This document shows, piece by piece, positions 18,445-29,991 of a stretch of DNA of 64,000 nt (positions within the stretch are counted from its first letter, which is position 1; every line of letters begins with the position of its first letter). The translations under genes and the position numbers were made by a program. Source of the stretch: Pseudomonadota bacterium. Its GTDB lineage: Bacteria; Pseudomonadota; Gammaproteobacteria; Acidiferrobacterales; Acidiferrobacteraceae. The stretch is from assembly GCA_021819245.1 (NCBI GenBank), contig JAKARI010000005.1:34241-98240 (forward strand). The letters run 5' to 3'. The notes below the pieces were generated by a model. The model had not been told where the DNA came from and did no database searches. It saw only the letters and a program-made list of their open reading frames with translations.

Positions 18445-19875
18445 TTAGGGGAAGCCGCGCACGGCCGCCCGGCAGATGCCGATCAGCGCGCCAACCCATG
18501 GGGTGGCCAGCACCATGGCAAGACCGTTTAGACTCAAGACCCAGCGCAGGTCACGGCCGGGCCGCAGGGGCATGGCATCCACCGGGGCATCGAAGAACAT
18601 GAGCTTTACCGCACGCAGGTAGTAAAAGGCCCCGATCACCGAAAACAACACCGCCGCCACCGCCAGCCCATAGAACCCGGCACTGACCGCAGCCTGTATG
18701 ACGGCGAGCTTGGCATAGAACCCTATAGTCGGCGGGATGCCCGCCATCGAGAACATGAACAAAAGCATCACCCACGCGTACCAGGGGCTCCTGTTATACA
18801 GGCCCCGCAGGTCGTCTAGGCGCTCGGCCTCGAAGCCCTTGCGGGAGAGCAGGATGATGACGCCAAACGCCCCCAGCGTCATGAGCGCGTAGACCAGGGC
18901 ATAGAACAGGGCATCGGCATAGCCGCTTACGCGCGCGCTCAAGAGCCCAAGCAATAAAAATCCCATATGCGCAATCGCCGAATAGGCCAGCATGCGCTTT
19001 ATGTTGACCTGCGCTATGGCGACGACGTTGCCGATCGCCATCGACAGGAACGAGAGCAGCACCAGCATCTCCTGCCATGCGCCCGACAGACCATGGAGCC
19101 CCTCGACTAGCAGGCGCAAAAAGAGCGCGAACGCGGCGATCTTGGGGGCCGCGCTGACATACAGGGTCACGCCGGTCGGGGCCCCCTCGTAGACGTCGGG
19201 CACCCACATATGGAAGGGAACGACACCGAGCTTGAAGGCCAGGCCCGACAGCACAAACACAAGACCAAGTGTCGCCACCAGATCCTGGCGCGGAAGCGCG
19301 GCGAGCGCCGCCGCCACCTTGCCGATCTCGAGGCTGCCGGTGGCGCCATACAGCATGGACAGGCCGTAGAGCAAAAGCCCCGAGGACAAGGCCCCGAGAA
19401 TGAAGTACTTCATGGCGGCCTCGGTCGCCGGCACCGAATCCCGCTGCATTGCGATCAGCGCATAGAGGCTAAGAGACATGAGCTCGAGCCCAAGATACAA
19501 AGACAGGAAATGCGCGGCGCTCACCATCACGCACATGCCGGCCACGCCGGTAAGGGCGAGCGCAAAGTATTCGCTGCGGAATACCCCGCGCTCGGTCATA
19601 TAGGTGCGTGAATAGGCCAGCACGATCGCGGTCATCGCGAAAATGGCGATCTGCAAAATGACACTCAGATAGTCAGCCGCCATCATGCCGTGCAGGATCA
19701 CCCGCGGTGTTTCGTTGCGCGCGGCATAGGCGGCGACGGCGGCGGCCGCCAGGGTCCCCTGGGTTGCCGCATACATCAGGCCCTTGAATCGCCGCTTCCA
19801 GAAAAGATCGGCGAGCAGTATCACGCAGGCCATGGTAAAGACGATGATTTCCGGCAGGACCGGTCTTATGTGCAT
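18445..19875 (-). CDS. nuoN: NADH-quinone oxidoreductase subunit N
   Basis: A proton-pumping antiporter-like membrane subunit of complex I, 476 residues with about 14 TM segments. Diagnostic stretches are LYLGLELMSLSLYALIA, FKLGVVPFHMWVPDVYEGAPT with the transport-linked charged residues, and MLAYSAIAHMGFLLLGLL. Last gene of the nuoA-N operon, 12 bp after nuoM. No strong terminator was found between it and the cytochrome c' region. Confidence 0.96.
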   Translation of the reverse strand: MHIRPVLPEIIVFTMACVILLADLFWKRRFKGLMYAATQGTLAAAAVAAYAARNETPRVILHGMMAADYLSVILQIAIFAMTAIVLAYSRTYMTERGVFRSEYFALALTGVAGMCVMVSAAHFLSLYLGLELMSLSLYALIAMQRDSVPATEAAMKYFILGALSSGLLLYGLSMLYGATGSLEIGKVAAALAALPRQDLVATLGLVFVLSGLAFKLGVVPFHMWVPDVYEGAPTGVTLYVSAAPKIAAFALFLRLLVEGLHGLSGAWQEMLVLLSFLSMAIGNVVAIAQVNIKRMLAYSAIAHMGFLLLGLLSARVSGYADALFYALVYALMTLGAFGVIILLSRKGFEAERLDDLRGLYNRSPWYAWVMLLFMFSMAGIPPTIGFYAKLAVIQAAVSAGFYGLAVAAVLFSVIGAFYYLRAVKLMFFDAPVDAMPLRPGRDLRWVLSLNGLAMVLATPWVGALIGICRAAVRGFP

Positions 19876-19887
19876 TATGAGGCCACC

Positions 19888-21384
19888 CTAGGGAGTCGCG
19901 CCCGCGAGCCGCACGCCCGGGCGCCATAAAAGATGGTGGACGGAGGCGCTCATCACATGCAGCAAAGGCGCAGGCCACACGCCCAGGATGAGGACCGCCG
20001 CGCCCAGAATCGCGAGAAACGACAGCTCGCGCCCGGTCACGTCCGAGAGCCCGGCCACCGCAGGTTTCGTGACCGGCCCGAAGATCACCCGCTTGTACAT
20101 CCACAACGTATAGGCAGCGCCCGAGATCAGGGTCGTGGCCGCCAAGACGGCATACCAGACGTCGACCTTGAACGCCCCCAGGATGACCAGAAACTCGCCG
20201 ACGAAGCCGGAGGTGCCAGGAAGCCCGGCATTGGCCATGGCAAAAAGCATCATGAAGGCCGCGAATATCGGCATGCGATTGGCAACACCGCCGTAATCGT
20301 GAATGGCGCGCGAGTGCAGGCGGTCGTAAAGCACGCCGACACACAAAAAGAGCGCGGCCGACACGAATCCGTGCGAGATCATCTGCACGAGCGCCCCGTC
20401 CATGGCGATACGCCGAAACAGGAAGATGCCGAGGGTCACGAAGCCCATGTGCGCGATCGAGGAATAGGCGATCAATTTTTTCATGTCGTCTTGCATCAGC
20501 GCGACGAGCCCGATGTAGACCACGGCGATGAGCGAGAGCGTAATCATCAATCCCGAAAGCTCATGACTTGCCATAGGGACGATCGGCAGGCTAAAGCGCA
20601 CGAATCCATAGGCACCCATCTTCAGCATGATCGCGGCGAGCACCACCGAACCGCCGGTAGGGGCCTCGACGTGGGCGTCCGGGAGCCAGGTATGGACCGG
20701 CCACATGGGGATCTTTACGGCGAAGGCGATCAGAAACGCGAGGAATATCAGGATTTGCGGCGTAAGCCCAAGCGGCAGGTGATAATATGCGGCGATACGA
20801 AAGGACTCGCCGGCGCGGTAATACAGATAGAGCAGGGCCACCAGCATCAGCACCGACCCGAGGAACGTGTAGAGGAAGAACTTGATGGTCGCATAGACCC
20901 GGTTCGGTCCCCCCCAGATGCCGATGATCAAAAACATCGGGATCAGCATCGCCTCCCAGAAGACATAAAACAGCATGGCGTCGAGCGCGCTAAAGACGCC
21001 GATCATAAGGCCCTCCATGATCAGGAAGGCGGCGAAATATTCAGCGACGCGCTCCTTCACGGCGGGACCGGCGGCGATCACGACAATCACGCCGATCATG
21101 CTCGTCAAAAGCACGAGCGGCATCGATATCCCGTCGACTCCGAGCGCATAATTGATATGAAATGCGGGTATCCACGGGGCACTCTCGCGAAACTGCATGG
21201 CATATGAGCCGGCGCGAAACAGCCCCCACAAGGGCACGGTCACAAGGAACGTGCCGCCCGCGCCCACCGCCGAAAGCGGCCGCACGAGACGCGGATAGCG
21301 CCGGCCGCCGAGCAATATCAGGACCCCGAAGGCGATAGGCAGCCAGATGGCAACACTCAGGGCTATGTGTCGGTAGACGTCCAT
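19888..21384 (-). CDS. nuoM: NADH-quinone oxidoreductase subunit M
   Basis: An antiporter-like proton channel of complex I, 498 residues. NYALGVDGISMPLVLLTSMIG, YVFWEAMLIPMFLIIGIWGG (conserved Glu in TM5), KIPMWPVHTWLPDAHVEAPT and LIAYSSIAHMGFVTLGIF are family motifs. The start at 21384 (MDVYRHIALSV) was chosen because the ~60 codons of open frame upstream lie inside nuoL and lack membrane character. Confidence 0.96.
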   Translation of the reverse strand: MDVYRHIALSVAIWLPIAFGVLILLGGRRYPRLVRPLSAVGAGGTFLVTVPLWGLFRAGSYAMQFRESAPWIPAFHINYALGVDGISMPLVLLTSMIGVIVVIAAGPAVKERVAEYFAAFLIMEGLMIGVFSALDAMLFYVFWEAMLIPMFLIIGIWGGPNRVYATIKFFLYTFLGSVLMLVALLYLYYRAGESFRIAAYYHLPLGLTPQILIFLAFLIAFAVKIPMWPVHTWLPDAHVEAPTGGSVVLAAIMLKMGAYGFVRFSLPIVPMASHELSGLMITLSLIAVVYIGLVALMQDDMKKLIAYSSIAHMGFVTLGIFLFRRIAMDGALVQMISHGFVSAALFLCVGVLYDRLHSRAIHDYGGVANRMPIFAAFMMLFAMANAGLPGTSGFVGEFLVILGAFKVDVWYAVLAATTLISGAAYTLWMYKRVIFGPVTKPAVAGLSDVTGRELSFLAILGAAVLILGVWPAPLLHVMSASVHHLLWRPGVRLAGATP

Positions 21385-21395
21385 GATGCCAGCCC

Positions 21396-23354
21396 TTATC
21401 CGCGGTGAAGAAAGAATGTCATGAGCACGAAGAGCCCAAGTATGACGGCAAAGGCGTAATGGTAGATGTAGCCTGACTGAAGGCGCCGCCCCCATGCCGC
21501 TATCCTTCCCACGAGCCGCGCCGTGCCATTGACGAGCGCGCCGTCTATGAACTCGACATCGCCCACGCGCCACAGGAACTTTCCTGCGGCTCGCGCGCCT
21601 GCCGCCAGCCCGTCGAGATAAACGGCGTCAAACCCGTAGCCTGCGCGCAAGATCGCCCACAGCCCATGCAGGCTACGCGCCATGCGCGCCGGAAGCTCCG
21701 GCCGGAGAATATAGAAATACCATGCGGTGCCGATACCCGCGAGTGCCAGATAGAGCGGCGGCGACACGAATGCCGTGCCCATGAAGGCCCATATCCCATG
21801 ATAGTGCGCCGCCATGCGCAACAGCGGATTATCCGCTTGCGGCACATAAAGGGCGCCCTGAAAGAAGTGGCCAAAGAGCAGGGGCCGGATGAGGATCATG
21901 CCCGCGAAGATCGATAAAATGGCGAGCACAACGAGCGGCCCCGTCACGACCCACGGGGATTCCCGCAGGTGATGGCGGGTATGGGCGTCCATGCGCGGTT
22001 CCCCGTAAAACGCAAGAAACACCATGCGAAAGGTATAGCACGCGGTTATGAATACGGCGCCAAGCACTGCGGCAAATGCATAGCCGGCACCCGGCAGATT
22101 CGAGTAGGAAACCGCATCGATGATCGCATCCTTCGAGAAAAATCCGGCAAATGGCGGGATGCCCGCGAGCGCGAGCGCGCCCACCCATGTGGCCGCGAAC
22201 GTGACCGGCATATAGCGCCGCAGGCCGCCCATCTTGCGCAGGTCCTGCTCATGATGCAGGGCGATGATGACCGAGCCCGCGGCCAGAAACAGCAGGGCCT
22301 TGAAAAACGCGTGCGTCACGAGATGAAAGATCGCCGCCGCATACGCCGAGGCGCCGAGCGCCGCAGTCATGTAGCCCAGCTGGGACAGCGTCGAATAGGC
22401 GATCACACGCTTGATATCGGTCTGCACCAGACCGAGCAGCGCCATGAAAAACGCCGTCGAGGCGCCTACCACCAGCACCACGCTGCGCGCCACGGGCGAC
22501 TGCTCAAAAAGCGGCGACATGCGCGCCACCATGAAGATTCCGGCGGTCACCATGGTCGCGGCATGGATCAAGGCCGAGATTGGCGTCGGGCCCTCCATGG
22601 AATCCGGCAGCCAGACATGCAGCGGCATCTGCGCGGATTTGCCCATGGCGCCTATGAAGAGCAGGATGCAGATGACCGTCAGCATATGCCAGGATGCCCC
22701 GGCCGCAACCACGAGCCGCATGCCGCGCGCGGCATCGATATGCGCAAACACGGTGGCATAATTGAGGCTGTGAAACACAGTATAGATCGCCGCGATCCCG
22801 AGGATGAACCCGAAATCCCCCAAACGGTTGACGAGAAAGGCCTTGAGATTCGCGCGTATGGCCGACTCGCGTGTGTACCAGAAACCGATCAGAAGGTATG
22901 ACACCAGCCCCACGCCCTCCCACCCAAAGAAGAGCTGCAGGAAATTATTGGCCATGACGAGCATGAGCATGGCGAAGGTAAAGAGCGAGATATAGCTGAA
23001 GAATCGCTGATAACCCGGGTCACCGCGCATATACCCGATGGTGTATATGTGCACCATGAGCGACACGAACGTCACCACCGCCATCATGAGCGCGGTCAGC
23101 GGATCGATCAGAAAGCCGACGTCAAGCGGCAGCCCCCCGGCACGTCCCCACACATAGATCGTGGCGTCGAAATCATGCCCGGCCATGGCCTGCGGGAGGG
23201 CATACCCCGCCGACAGGGCAAACGCCACCGCGACCCCAAGGATGACGATACGATGGGTCCATGCGGTTCCCAGCGCGCGTCCGAAAAACCCGGCGATAAT
23301 CGCCCCCAGGAGACACGCCAGGGGGGCCGCCGTATACAGCAAGGCCGCGGGCAT
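21396..23354 (-). CDS. nuoL: NADH-quinone oxidoreductase subunit L
   Basis: The distal antiporter-like subunit of complex I, 652 residues. Seen are DVGFLIDPLTALMMAVVTFVS, FFGWEGVGLVSYLLIGFW (conserved Glu), KSAQMPLHVWLPDSMEGPTP and VIAYSTLSQLGYMTAALG. The C-terminal part carries the long lateral helix and a final TM anchor. It lies between nuoK (6 bp upstream) and nuoM (11 bp downstream). Confidence 0.96.
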   Translation of the reverse strand: MPAALLYTAAPLACLLGAIIAGFFGRALGTAWTHRIVILGVAVAFALSAGYALPQAMAGHDFDATIYVWGRAGGLPLDVGFLIDPLTALMMAVVTFVSLMVHIYTIGYMRGDPGYQRFFSYISLFTFAMLMLVMANNFLQLFFGWEGVGLVSYLLIGFWYTRESAIRANLKAFLVNRLGDFGFILGIAAIYTVFHSLNYATVFAHIDAARGMRLVVAAGASWHMLTVICILLFIGAMGKSAQMPLHVWLPDSMEGPTPISALIHAATMVTAGIFMVARMSPLFEQSPVARSVVLVVGASTAFFMALLGLVQTDIKRVIAYSTLSQLGYMTAALGASAYAAAIFHLVTHAFFKALLFLAAGSVIIALHHEQDLRKMGGLRRYMPVTFAATWVGALALAGIPPFAGFFSKDAIIDAVSYSNLPGAGYAFAAVLGAVFITACYTFRMVFLAFYGEPRMDAHTRHHLRESPWVVTGPLVVLAILSIFAGMILIRPLLFGHFFQGALYVPQADNPLLRMAAHYHGIWAFMGTAFVSPPLYLALAGIGTAWYFYILRPELPARMARSLHGLWAILRAGYGFDAVYLDGLAAGARAAGKFLWRVGDVEFIDGALVNGTARLVGRIAAWGRRLQSGYIYHYAFAVILGLFVLMTFFLHRG

Positions 23355-23360
23355 CGTCTG

Positions 23361-23666
23361 CTAACCCTTCAGGGTATCGAAATCGTCGACGTTGATCGTG
23401 CGGCGATTGCGAAACAAGACGATGAGAATGGCAAGCCCGATGGCCGATTCAGCGGCGGCAACCGTCAACACAAAGAATACGAAGACCTGCCCGGACATCC
23501 CCCAGAGAAAATGCGAGAACGCCACGAAATTGAGATTCACGGCAAGCAATATGAGCTCAATCGCCATGAGCAGCACGACGAGATTCTTGCGGTTTAAGAA
23601 TACGCCGACCACGCCTATGGAAAAAAGCGCGGCGGCCAAAATCAGATACTGTGAGAGTGAAACCAC
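23361..23666 (-). CDS. nuoK: NADH-quinone oxidoreductase subunit K
   Basis: A 101-residue, three-TM subunit of complex [21 protein letters not shown] carries the conserved membrane Glu, and [19 protein letters not shown] the second. The start codon is GTG at 23666. Usual position between nuoJ and nuoL. Confidence 0.96.
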   Translation of the reverse strand: MVSLSQYLILAAALFSIGVVGVFLNRKNLVVLLMAIELILLAVNLNFVAFSHFLWGMSGQVFVFFVLTVAAAESAIGLAILIVLFRNRRTINVDDFDTLKG

Positions 23667-23700
23667 GGACCTATCCCCCTGATTATAGGAATTCTCGGCG

Positions 23701-24312
23701 TCATGTCTTGGGCTCTGACGGCATCTTGACGAGCCGCACGCGGTCGCGGGCGCGCACCTCGACCTGGCGCGCCGGATCCTGGTATTTGGTATCGGGCCGC
23801 CTGCGCATGGTAAGCGCGATCGCGGCGATGATCGCGACTAACAAAATGGCGGCGGCGATCTCGAACGGATAGACGTACGTGGTATACAAAAGCAGGCCCA
23901 GCGCGCGGGTGTTGCTGACGTGCGGGTGTGCGGCGGGCGCCATGGCGGCGATGACTTGCATGGGCGCAAACTGCCGGGGCCCCACCACGAGCGCGATTTC
24001 CACGACCATCAGCACCGCCACCACGGCGCCGACCGGCAGATACTCGGTAAATCCCTGGCGCAGCACCGCGAGATTGACGTCGATCATCATGACCACGAAC
24101 AAGAATAGCACCATGACCGCCCCGACATAGACGAGCACAAGGACGATCGCGAGAAATTCGGCGTGAAGCAGTATCCAAAGGCACGCCGCGCTGACAAAGG
24201 CCAGTACCAGAAACAGCACCGATTTGACGGGGTTCCTTATGGTCACGACCATGGCCGCAGACGCCAGCAGTATCGCCGAGAAGAGATAGAACACCGCGGT
24301 TTCGAACGTCAT
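23701..24312 (-). CDS. nuoJ: NADH-quinone oxidoreductase subunit J
   Basis: A 203-residue membrane subunit with five TM segments. [20 protein letters not shown] starts the first, and [20 protein letters not shown] is the family signature with the pi-bulge helix. The charged C-terminal tail (~40 residues) is somewhat long. It lies 11 bp after nuoI. Confidence 0.95.
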   Translation of the reverse strand: MTFETAVFYLFSAILLASAAMVVTIRNPVKSVLFLVLAFVSAACLWILLHAEFLAIVLVLVYVGAVMVLFLFVVMMIDVNLAVLRQGFTEYLPVGAVVAVLMVVEIALVVGPRQFAPMQVIAAMAPAAHPHVSNTRALGLLLYTTYVYPFEIAAAILLVAIIAAIALTMRRRPDTKYQDPARQVEVRARDRVRLVKMPSEPKT

Positions 24313-24323
24313 CGCCCCGACCC

Positions 24324-24812
24324 CTATCGATATCGCGCGTCGGCGGCACGGTCAGCGGCGATCTGCTTCTCGTGCTGGTCGCCGATGGCAAGCAGCATGG
24401 ATTTCGTATAGAGCAGATCGCCACGCTTCTCGCCATGATAATCGAACACGCGCGTCTCCACGATCGAATCCACGGGGCATGATTCCTCGCAGAATCCGCA
24501 GAATATGCACTTACTGAGATCGATGTCGTAGCGCGTCGTGCGCCGTGTGCCGTCGGCACGCTGCTCGGATTCGATGGTGATGGCAAGCGCGGGGCACACC
24601 GCCTCGCAGAGCTTGCAGGCGATACAGCGCTCCTCGCCATTGGGATAACGGCGCAAGGCGTGAAGCCCGCGAAACCGGGGCGATTGGGGGGTACGCTCGT
24701 CCGGATACTGCACCGTGATTTTGCGCGCAAAGAAGTGCTTGCCGGTCAGACGCAGGCCCTGAAGGAGCTCGATCAAAAGCAGGCTGTGCAGGTATTTGCG
24801 TATCGCCTTCAT
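24324..24812 (-). CDS. nuoI: NADH-quinone oxidoreductase subunit I (two 4Fe-4S clusters)
   Basis: A 162-residue ferredoxin-like peripheral-arm subunit. Two CxxCxxCxxxCP motifs hold clusters N6a and N6b: [12 protein letters not shown] and [27 protein letters not shown] is typical of the lead-in. It carries electrons from NuoG towards NuoB. It lies 10 bp after nuoH. Confidence 0.97.
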   Translation of the reverse strand: MKAIRKYLHSLLLIELLQGLRLTGKHFFARKITVQYPDERTPQSPRFRGLHALRRYPNGEERCIACKLCEAVCPALAITIESEQRADGTRRTTRYDIDLSKCIFCGFCEESCPVDSIVETRVFDYHGEKRGDLLYTKSMLLAIGDQHEKQIAADRAADARYR

Positions 24813-24822
24813 AGGGACCCCA

Positions 24823-25872
24823 TCAGCGGTAAAACACGAAAGCCCACGGCGTGAAAAACATCACAAACCCCATGACACCGATCCATACCAGCGTGACCGG
24901 GATCAGCACCTTCCATCCCAGGCGCATGATCTGGTCGTAACGATAGCGCGGGAAGGTCGCGCGCAGCCACAGGTACAAAAAAAGGATCACGGCGACCTTC
25001 AGCAGGAACCACGCAAGCGGCGGTATCCAGGTGAAGGGTGCACAATCGAAAGGCGGATACCAGCCTCCGAGAAACAGCACCGCAGTGAGCGCCGACACCA
25101 GGATCATATTCGCATATTCCGCCAGGAAAAAGAGCGCGAACGACATCCCCGAATACTCGACATGAAACCCCGCCACGATCTCGGACTCGCCTTCTGCGAC
25201 ATCGAACGGGGCCCGGTTGGTCTCGGCGACACCCGCTATGAAGTACACGAGAAACAAAGGGAAGAGCGGCAGGAAAAGCCAGTGCCAGAAGCCGCCGGCC
25301 TGCTCGAGCGCGATCTTACGCAGGTTCAAGGTGCCGGCCGCCATGAGCACCCCTACGAGCGCGAACCCCATGGCGATCTCATAGGCCACGATCTGCGCGG
25401 CCGAACGCAGGCTGCCGAGAAATGCATACTTGGAATTCGATGCCCAGCCGGCGATCACGACGCCATAGACCCCCATGGACGTGACCGCGAGCACAAAGAG
25501 CAATCCCGCATTGATATTGGCCAGCACGAGCGTGTTCGTAAACGGCACCACCGCCCAGGCCACGAGCGCGGGCATGAGGGCGAGCACCGGGGCTATGATA
25601 AAGAGGCCCTTGTTGGCCCCCGTGGGGACGATGATCTCCTTGAGCAGGAGCTTCAAACCGTCTGCAATCGGCTGCAGCCAGCCGCGCGGACCCACGCGAT
25701 TGGGCCCTATGCGCACCTGCATATAGCCTATGACCTTGCGTTCCGCGAAGGTCAGATAGGCGACCCCGAGCATGAGCGGGAGCACGATTGCAACGATCTT
25801 TGCGAGATCCCACAGGAACACCTGGGACCAGGCGGGCATGGCGCCCCAGAAGGTGAAAAGCGCCGCCATCAT
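24823..25872 (-). CDS. nuoH: NADH-quinone oxidoreductase subunit H
   Basis: A 349-residue membrane subunit forming the quinone cavity with NuoB and Nuo[57 protein letters not shown] and the C-terminal [19 protein letters not shown] are conserved. Two adjacent ATGs occur; the first (25872) overlaps the nuoG stop as ATGA, so I chose it. Confidence 0.96.
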   Translation of the reverse strand: MMAALFTFWGAMPAWSQVFLWDLAKIVAIVLPLMLGVAYLTFAERKVIGYMQVRIGPNRVGPRGWLQPIADGLKLLLKEIIVPTGANKGLFIIAPVLALMPALVAWAVVPFTNTLVLANINAGLLFVLAVTSMGVYGVVIAGWASNSKYAFLGSLRSAAQIVAYEIAMGFALVGVLMAAGTLNLRKIALEQAGGFWHWLFLPLFPLFLVYFIAGVAETNRAPFDVAEGESEIVAGFHVEYSGMSFALFFLAEYANMILVSALTAVLFLGGWYPPFDCAPFTWIPPLAWFLLKVAVILFLYLWLRATFPRYRYDQIMRLGWKVLIPVTLVWIGVMGFVMFFTPWAFVFYR

Positions 25873-28220
25873 GGATGGCTCACGCGGATGGGCCCAGACC
25901 ACGGCAAGGACGCCGTCGCCCTCAGGGCGGCCGGGATATACACGGCACCGTCCGGGACGCGATCATCGATTGCCACCTCGAGCAGGGCCTGCGCCGTCCC
26001 CATAACGACGCGCACATGGGTGCCCGCGGCAATTCCTAAGCGCAGGGCCGAGGCCTTGTTGACGCCGCATATCGGGGACCCTCGGTCCGCGGCCTTATGC
26101 AGGACCTCGGAGTGGCGGACCAGAGTGTCTGAATCATAAAGATTCACCTCGGCGATACGCTCAAGGCCCTGCGCGGTCGGGTGCCGCGGCGCAAGGGCCA
26201 TGGGCCGGTAGGGCCCCGGGGGCAGGCACAGGTCGCCGATCGCCGCGCGCACGGCCGCGGCCGAATCGAAGCCAAGGCCCGGCACGCCGCATCGTTCCGC
26301 CAGGACCCGCAGGATCTTCCAGCCCGGACGCGCCTCGCCACGGGGCGCGACCGCGGCCTCGAAGGTCTGCCACCGTCCCTCGGCGTTCACAAATGAGCCA
26401 TCGGTCTCGGTAAACGGCGCCATCGGCAGCAGCACGTGCGCGTAATCCAGTGCCTCGGAGCGAAATGCCGATAGCGCCACCACGAAGTCCGCGGCCTCGA
26501 GGGCGGCCCGGGCGCGGCCCCCATCGGCGCCGTCGGTCACGGGTTCGGCATCGACCAGCAGAAAGCCCTTTTGGCCCCCATCCCACATCGCCGACACCGC
26601 ACGCCCCGCGACCGGCGGGGCCATGCCGAGCGCTGCGCGCGCAGGCACGGCGCCCGCAAGCCAAAGACCGGCGGAATTGCCGGGTGGGAGAAATCCTAGC
26701 GGCGCGCCCGTGATCTCCCCTAAGGCCGCGGCCAGCGCGCGCAGCGCCGCGGCCTCGGGATGGCAGGCCGCAAGCGTGCCGAGAAGGATGAGCGGGCGTT
26801 CGGCCACGCACAGCCACTCGGCGGTCTTGCGCTCCATCTCCGTCGCCTCAAGCCCCTCAGTCCATGCCGCCACATCCGCGGGCAGGGCGGATCCGGTACA
26901 CGCCGCCGACGCCACGAGCAGCCGCCCGAGGGCCTCGGGAAGGAGGCTCGGGGCTACGATGGTCTTGGCGGCCAGATCAAAGGTAAAGGCGAAATCCACG
27001 GGATTGATCGCGGCGATCCGCGCGCCATCCAAAAATGCCTTGCGCAGCCTGTGGGCAAGGAGCGGCTGGTCCTTGCGGATATTGCTGCCGATCAGAACCA
27101 AGGCATCGACGCGCTCGAGCTCGGTGATCTCGATGCCGAGCGCAGGATACAGGGGCGCGCCGGGGTCGTCGCGGAAATCGCTTTCACGAAGCCTGTGGTC
27201 GACATTGCCGGAGCCAAGGCCGCGCGCAAGCCGTGCCATGAGGTAGCCCTCCTCGACTGTCGCCTGGGGCGATGCCAGGGCGCCGAGCGACGCCGCGCCA
27301 TGGGCGGCCACGACCTCGCGCAATCCGGCCGCGGCGCGCGCGAGCGCTACGTCCCAGTCGACCTCGCGCCATTGTCCATCCACGCGCACAAGCGGTGCCA
27401 CAAGCCGCGAGGCACCATCAAGCGCCGTATAGCTGAAACGATCGCGATCCGATATCCAGGTCTCGTTGACCGCCTCGTTTTCCTGCGGCAGGACCCGCAT
27501 CACCTTGTTGCGGCGGGTCTCCACGAGCAGATTGGCGCCTACGCAATCATGAGGGCTGATCGAGGCCTTGGCGGAAAGCTCCCAGGGCCGCGCCGAATAG
27601 CGAAACGGCTTCGACGTCAGGGCGCCGACCGGGCACAGATCGATCATGTTACCGGAGAGCTCCGAATCGACGCTCGACTCCACATAGGTCCCTATGCGCA
27701 TGTGCTCGCCGCGACCGGTCGCGCCGAGCTCCATGATGCCTCCGATCTCCTGGCCGAAGCGCACGCAGCGCGTACAGTGGATGCAGCGCGTCATCTCGGT
27801 GGCGATGAACGGGCCTATATCCTGGTCCTTGACGATGCGCTTGGCCTCGGCAAAGCGCGACACATCCTGCCCGTAGCCCACCGCCAGGTCCTGCAGGTCG
27901 CATTCCCCGCCCTGATCGCAGATCGGGCAGTCGAGCGGATGATTGATGAGCAGAAACTCCATCACCCCCTTTTGCGCCATTCGCGTCTTTTCCGAGCGCG
28001 TCGACACCTTCATGCCCTCGGTCACAGGGGTGGCGCATGCCGGAACGGGCTTGGCCATGCGCTCGATATCGACCAGGCACATGCGGCAACTGGCGGCCAC
28101 CGACAGCTTCTTGTGATAGCAGAAATGCGGGATGTAGATGCCCGCCGCCTGGGCCGCCTCGATGACCATGGCGCCCTCCTCCACCGCAAGCGACTTGCCA
28201 TCGATCTCAATGTTGAGCAT
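25869..28220 (-). CDS. nuoG: NADH-quinone oxidoreductase subunit G
   Basis: The large iron-sulfur subunit of complex I, 783 residues. The N-terminal 2Fe-2S ferredoxin domain has [19 protein letters not shown]; the His-Cys3 cluster is in [17 protein letters not shown]; the next 4Fe-4S is at [16 protein letters not shown]; then [20 protein letters not shown] leads into the molybdopterin-oxidoreductase-like domain, which has lost the cofactor in this family. The ATG at 28220 has GGGAG six to seven bases upstream and was preferred to the ATG two codons earlier. Confidence 0.95.
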   Translation of the reverse strand: MLNIEIDGKSLAVEEGAMVIEAAQAAGIYIPHFCYHKKLSVAASCRMCLVDIERMAKPVPACATPVTEGMKVSTRSEKTRMAQKGVMEFLLINHPLDCPICDQGGECDLQDLAVGYGQDVSRFAEAKRIVKDQDIGPFIATEMTRCIHCTRCVRFGQEIGGIMELGATGRGEHMRIGTYVESSVDSELSGNMIDLCPVGALTSKPFRYSARPWELSAKASISPHDCVGANLLVETRRNKVMRVLPQENEAVNETWISDRDRFSYTALDGASRLVAPLVRVDGQWREVDWDVALARAAAGLREVVAAHGAASLGALASPQATVEEGYLMARLARGLGSGNVDHRLRESDFRDDPGAPLYPALGIEITELERVDALVLIGSNIRKDQPLLAHRLRKAFLDGARIAAINPVDFAFTFDLAAKTIVAPSLLPEALGRLLVASAACTGSALPADVAAWTEGLEATEMERKTAEWLCVAERPLILLGTLAACHPEAAALRALAAALGEITGAPLGFLPPGNSAGLWLAGAVPARAALGMAPPVAGRAVSAMWDGGQKGFLLVDAEPVTDGADGGRARAALEAADFVVALSAFRSEALDYAHVLLPMAPFTETDGSFVNAEGRWQTFEAAVAPRGEARPGWKILRVLAERCGVPGLGFDSAAAVRAAIGDLCLPPGPYRPMALAPRHPTAQGLERIAEVNLYDSDTLVRHSEVLHKAADRGSPICGVNKASALRLGIAAGTHVRVVMGTAQALLEVAIDDRVPDGAVYIPAALRATASLPWSGPIRVSHP

Positions 28221-28236
28221 CGCCATCTCCCAGGCC

Positions 28237-29514
28237 TTACGCCGCAACCGCCATGGGGCAACTGTGGGAACGGATATGGTTCTCGAACTCCTCACGGAAG
28301 TTCTTCAGGAAACTCAAGACCGGGAGCGCCGCCGCGTCGCCCAGGGCGCAGATCGTGCGGCCTTCGATCTTCTTGGCCATGTCCGCCAGGAGATCGAGAT
28401 CCTCCATGCGCCCCTGGCCATGTTCTATGCGATGCAGCACGCGCGCAAGCCACCCGGTCCCCTCCCGGCAGGGGGTACACTGGCCGCACGACTCCTCATA
28501 ATAAAAATGCGAGATCCGCTCCAGCGCGCGCACCATGCACGTCGAGTCGTCCATAACGATCACGGACCCCGCGCCAAGCATGGTCCCGGCCTTCGACAGC
28601 GAATCGTAATCCATGGTAAGGCCCATCATGATGTCGCCGCGCACCACGGGGACGGACGACCCGCCCGGGATCACGGCCTTCAGCTTGCGGCCGCGCCAGA
28701 CGCCCCCGGCCATCTCGAGGAGCTCGGAAAACGGCGTGCCAAGCGGGACCTCGTAGTTGCCGGGCCGATTGACGTGTCCGGACACGGAAAAGATCTTCGG
28801 CCCGCCGTTGTTGGGCTTGCCGAGACCGAGAAACCAGAGCCCCCCATGACGCATGATCGACGGTATCGAGGCCAGGGTCTCCGTGTTGTTGATGGTCGTC
28901 GGCCGCCCATACAAGCCGTAGCTTGCCGGAAACGGCGGCTTGAACCGCGGCTGGCCCTTCTTGCCCTCCAGCGACTCGAGCAGCGCGGTCTCCTCCCCGC
29001 AGATATAGGCGCCGGCACCCCTGTGGGTATGCAGCTCGAAATCGATCCCGGAGCCGAAGATGTCCTTGCCCAAATAGCCCGCCTTGCGGGCCTCCGCCAG
29101 GGCGTCCTCGAAGCGCGCGATGGGCTCGTGAAACTCGCCGCGGATATAGTTGTATCCGACCGTAGCCCCAATGGTGTAGCCGGCGATCGCCATACCCTCG
29201 ATCAAGGCGTGCGGGTTCAAGCGCAGGATGTCGCGATCCTTGAAGGTCCCGGGCTCCCCTTCGTCGGAGTTGCAGACGATATACTTCTGTCCCGGCGCGC
29301 CCCGCGGCATGAAGCTCCATTTGAGGCCGGTCGGGAAACCCGCCCCTCCGCGCCCGCGCAGCACGGATTTCTTGATCTCGGTAATGATCTCATCGGGCGG
29401 GGTCTTCTCGCTTAAGATGCGCCGCCATGCCTGATAGCCGCCATCGTCCTCATAGACATCCAGGGCCCAGGGGCGGTCGCGATGCCGGTTACGGAGACAG
29501 ACCTCGTTTGCCAT
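28237..29514 (-). CDS. nuoF: NADH-quinone oxidoreductase subunit F (FMN, NADH site)
   Basis: The entry subunit that oxidises NADH, 425 residues. [19 protein letters not shown] is the FMN/NADH-binding loop, [15 protein letters not shown] follows, and the 4Fe-4S ligands are in [10 protein letters not shown] plus a late Cys. It starts at ATG 29514, two bases after the nuoE stop; the open frame further upstream overlaps nuoE and is not used. Confidence 0.97.
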   Translation of the reverse strand: MANEVCLRNRHRDRPWALDVYEDDGGYQAWRRILSEKTPPDEIITEIKKSVLRGRGGAGFPTGLKWSFMPRGAPGQKYIVCNSDEGEPGTFKDRDILRLNPHALIEGMAIAGYTIGATVGYNYIRGEFHEPIARFEDALAEARKAGYLGKDIFGSGIDFELHTHRGAGAYICGEETALLESLEGKKGQPRFKPPFPASYGLYGRPTTINNTETLASIPSIMRHGGLWFLGLGKPNNGGPKIFSVSGHVNRPGNYEVPLGTPFSELLEMAGGVWRGRKLKAVIPGGSSVPVVRGDIMMGLTMDYDSLSKAGTMLGAGSVIVMDDSTCMVRALERISHFYYEESCGQCTPCREGTGWLARVLHRIEHGQGRMEDLDLLADMAKKIEGRTICALGDAAALPVLSFLKNFREEFENHIRSHSCPMAVAA

Positions 29515-29516
29515 GG

Positions 29517-29987
29517 TCACTCCAGGCCCGATAGGATCTCGTCGATCCGGTCGGGCGTCAGGTTCTCGTAGTAGGTCTTGTCGATCTGAAACATCGGCGC
29601 ACCCCCGCAGGCCGCCAGACACTCGACCTCTTTTAGCGTAAAACGCCCATCGGGCGTCGTTTCCCCGAAGCCTATGCCAAGCCGCTTCTTCAGATGCGCG
29701 ACGACATCATCGCTGCCGCGCAAAAGGCAGGAGATGTTGGTGCACACCGATATCTTATGGCGCCCGACCGGCTCGAGATCGTACATCGAATAGAAGGTCG
29801 CCACCTCATAGACCTGAATGGGCCGCATCCCGAGCCGCTCGGCGACATAGTCCATGAGCAAGACGCTCAGCCACCCGTGCTCATCCTGGGCAATATGCAG
29901 CGCCGCCATCACCGCCGACTGTTTGTGCTCCGGCGGATACTTGGCAATCTCCCGGTCGATCTTTTCGAGAGACTCCTTTGTCAGCAT
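29517..29987 (-). CDS. nuoE: NADH-quinone oxidoreductase subunit E
   Basis: A 156-residue thioredoxin-fold 2Fe-2S subunit. [19 protein letters not shown] is the signature; the four cluster cysteines are in CTNISC and [10 protein letters not shown]. It partners NuoF, whose gene follows almost directly. Confidence 0.97.
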   Translation of the reverse strand: MLTKESLEKIDREIAKYPPEHKQSAVMAALHIAQDEHGWLSVLLMDYVAERLGMRPIQVYEVATFYSMYDLEPVGRHKISVCTNISCLLRGSDDVVAHLKKRLGIGFGETTPDGRFTLKEVECLAACGGAPMFQIDKTYYENLTPDRIDEILSGLE

Positions 29988-29991
29988 GAAT

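Noticed and set aside
26760..28556. 598-codon open frame on the plus strand opposite nuoG/nuoF
   Set aside because: Antisense to two certain genes, no recognisable domain; GC-rich third positions on the coding strand keep the opposite frame open.
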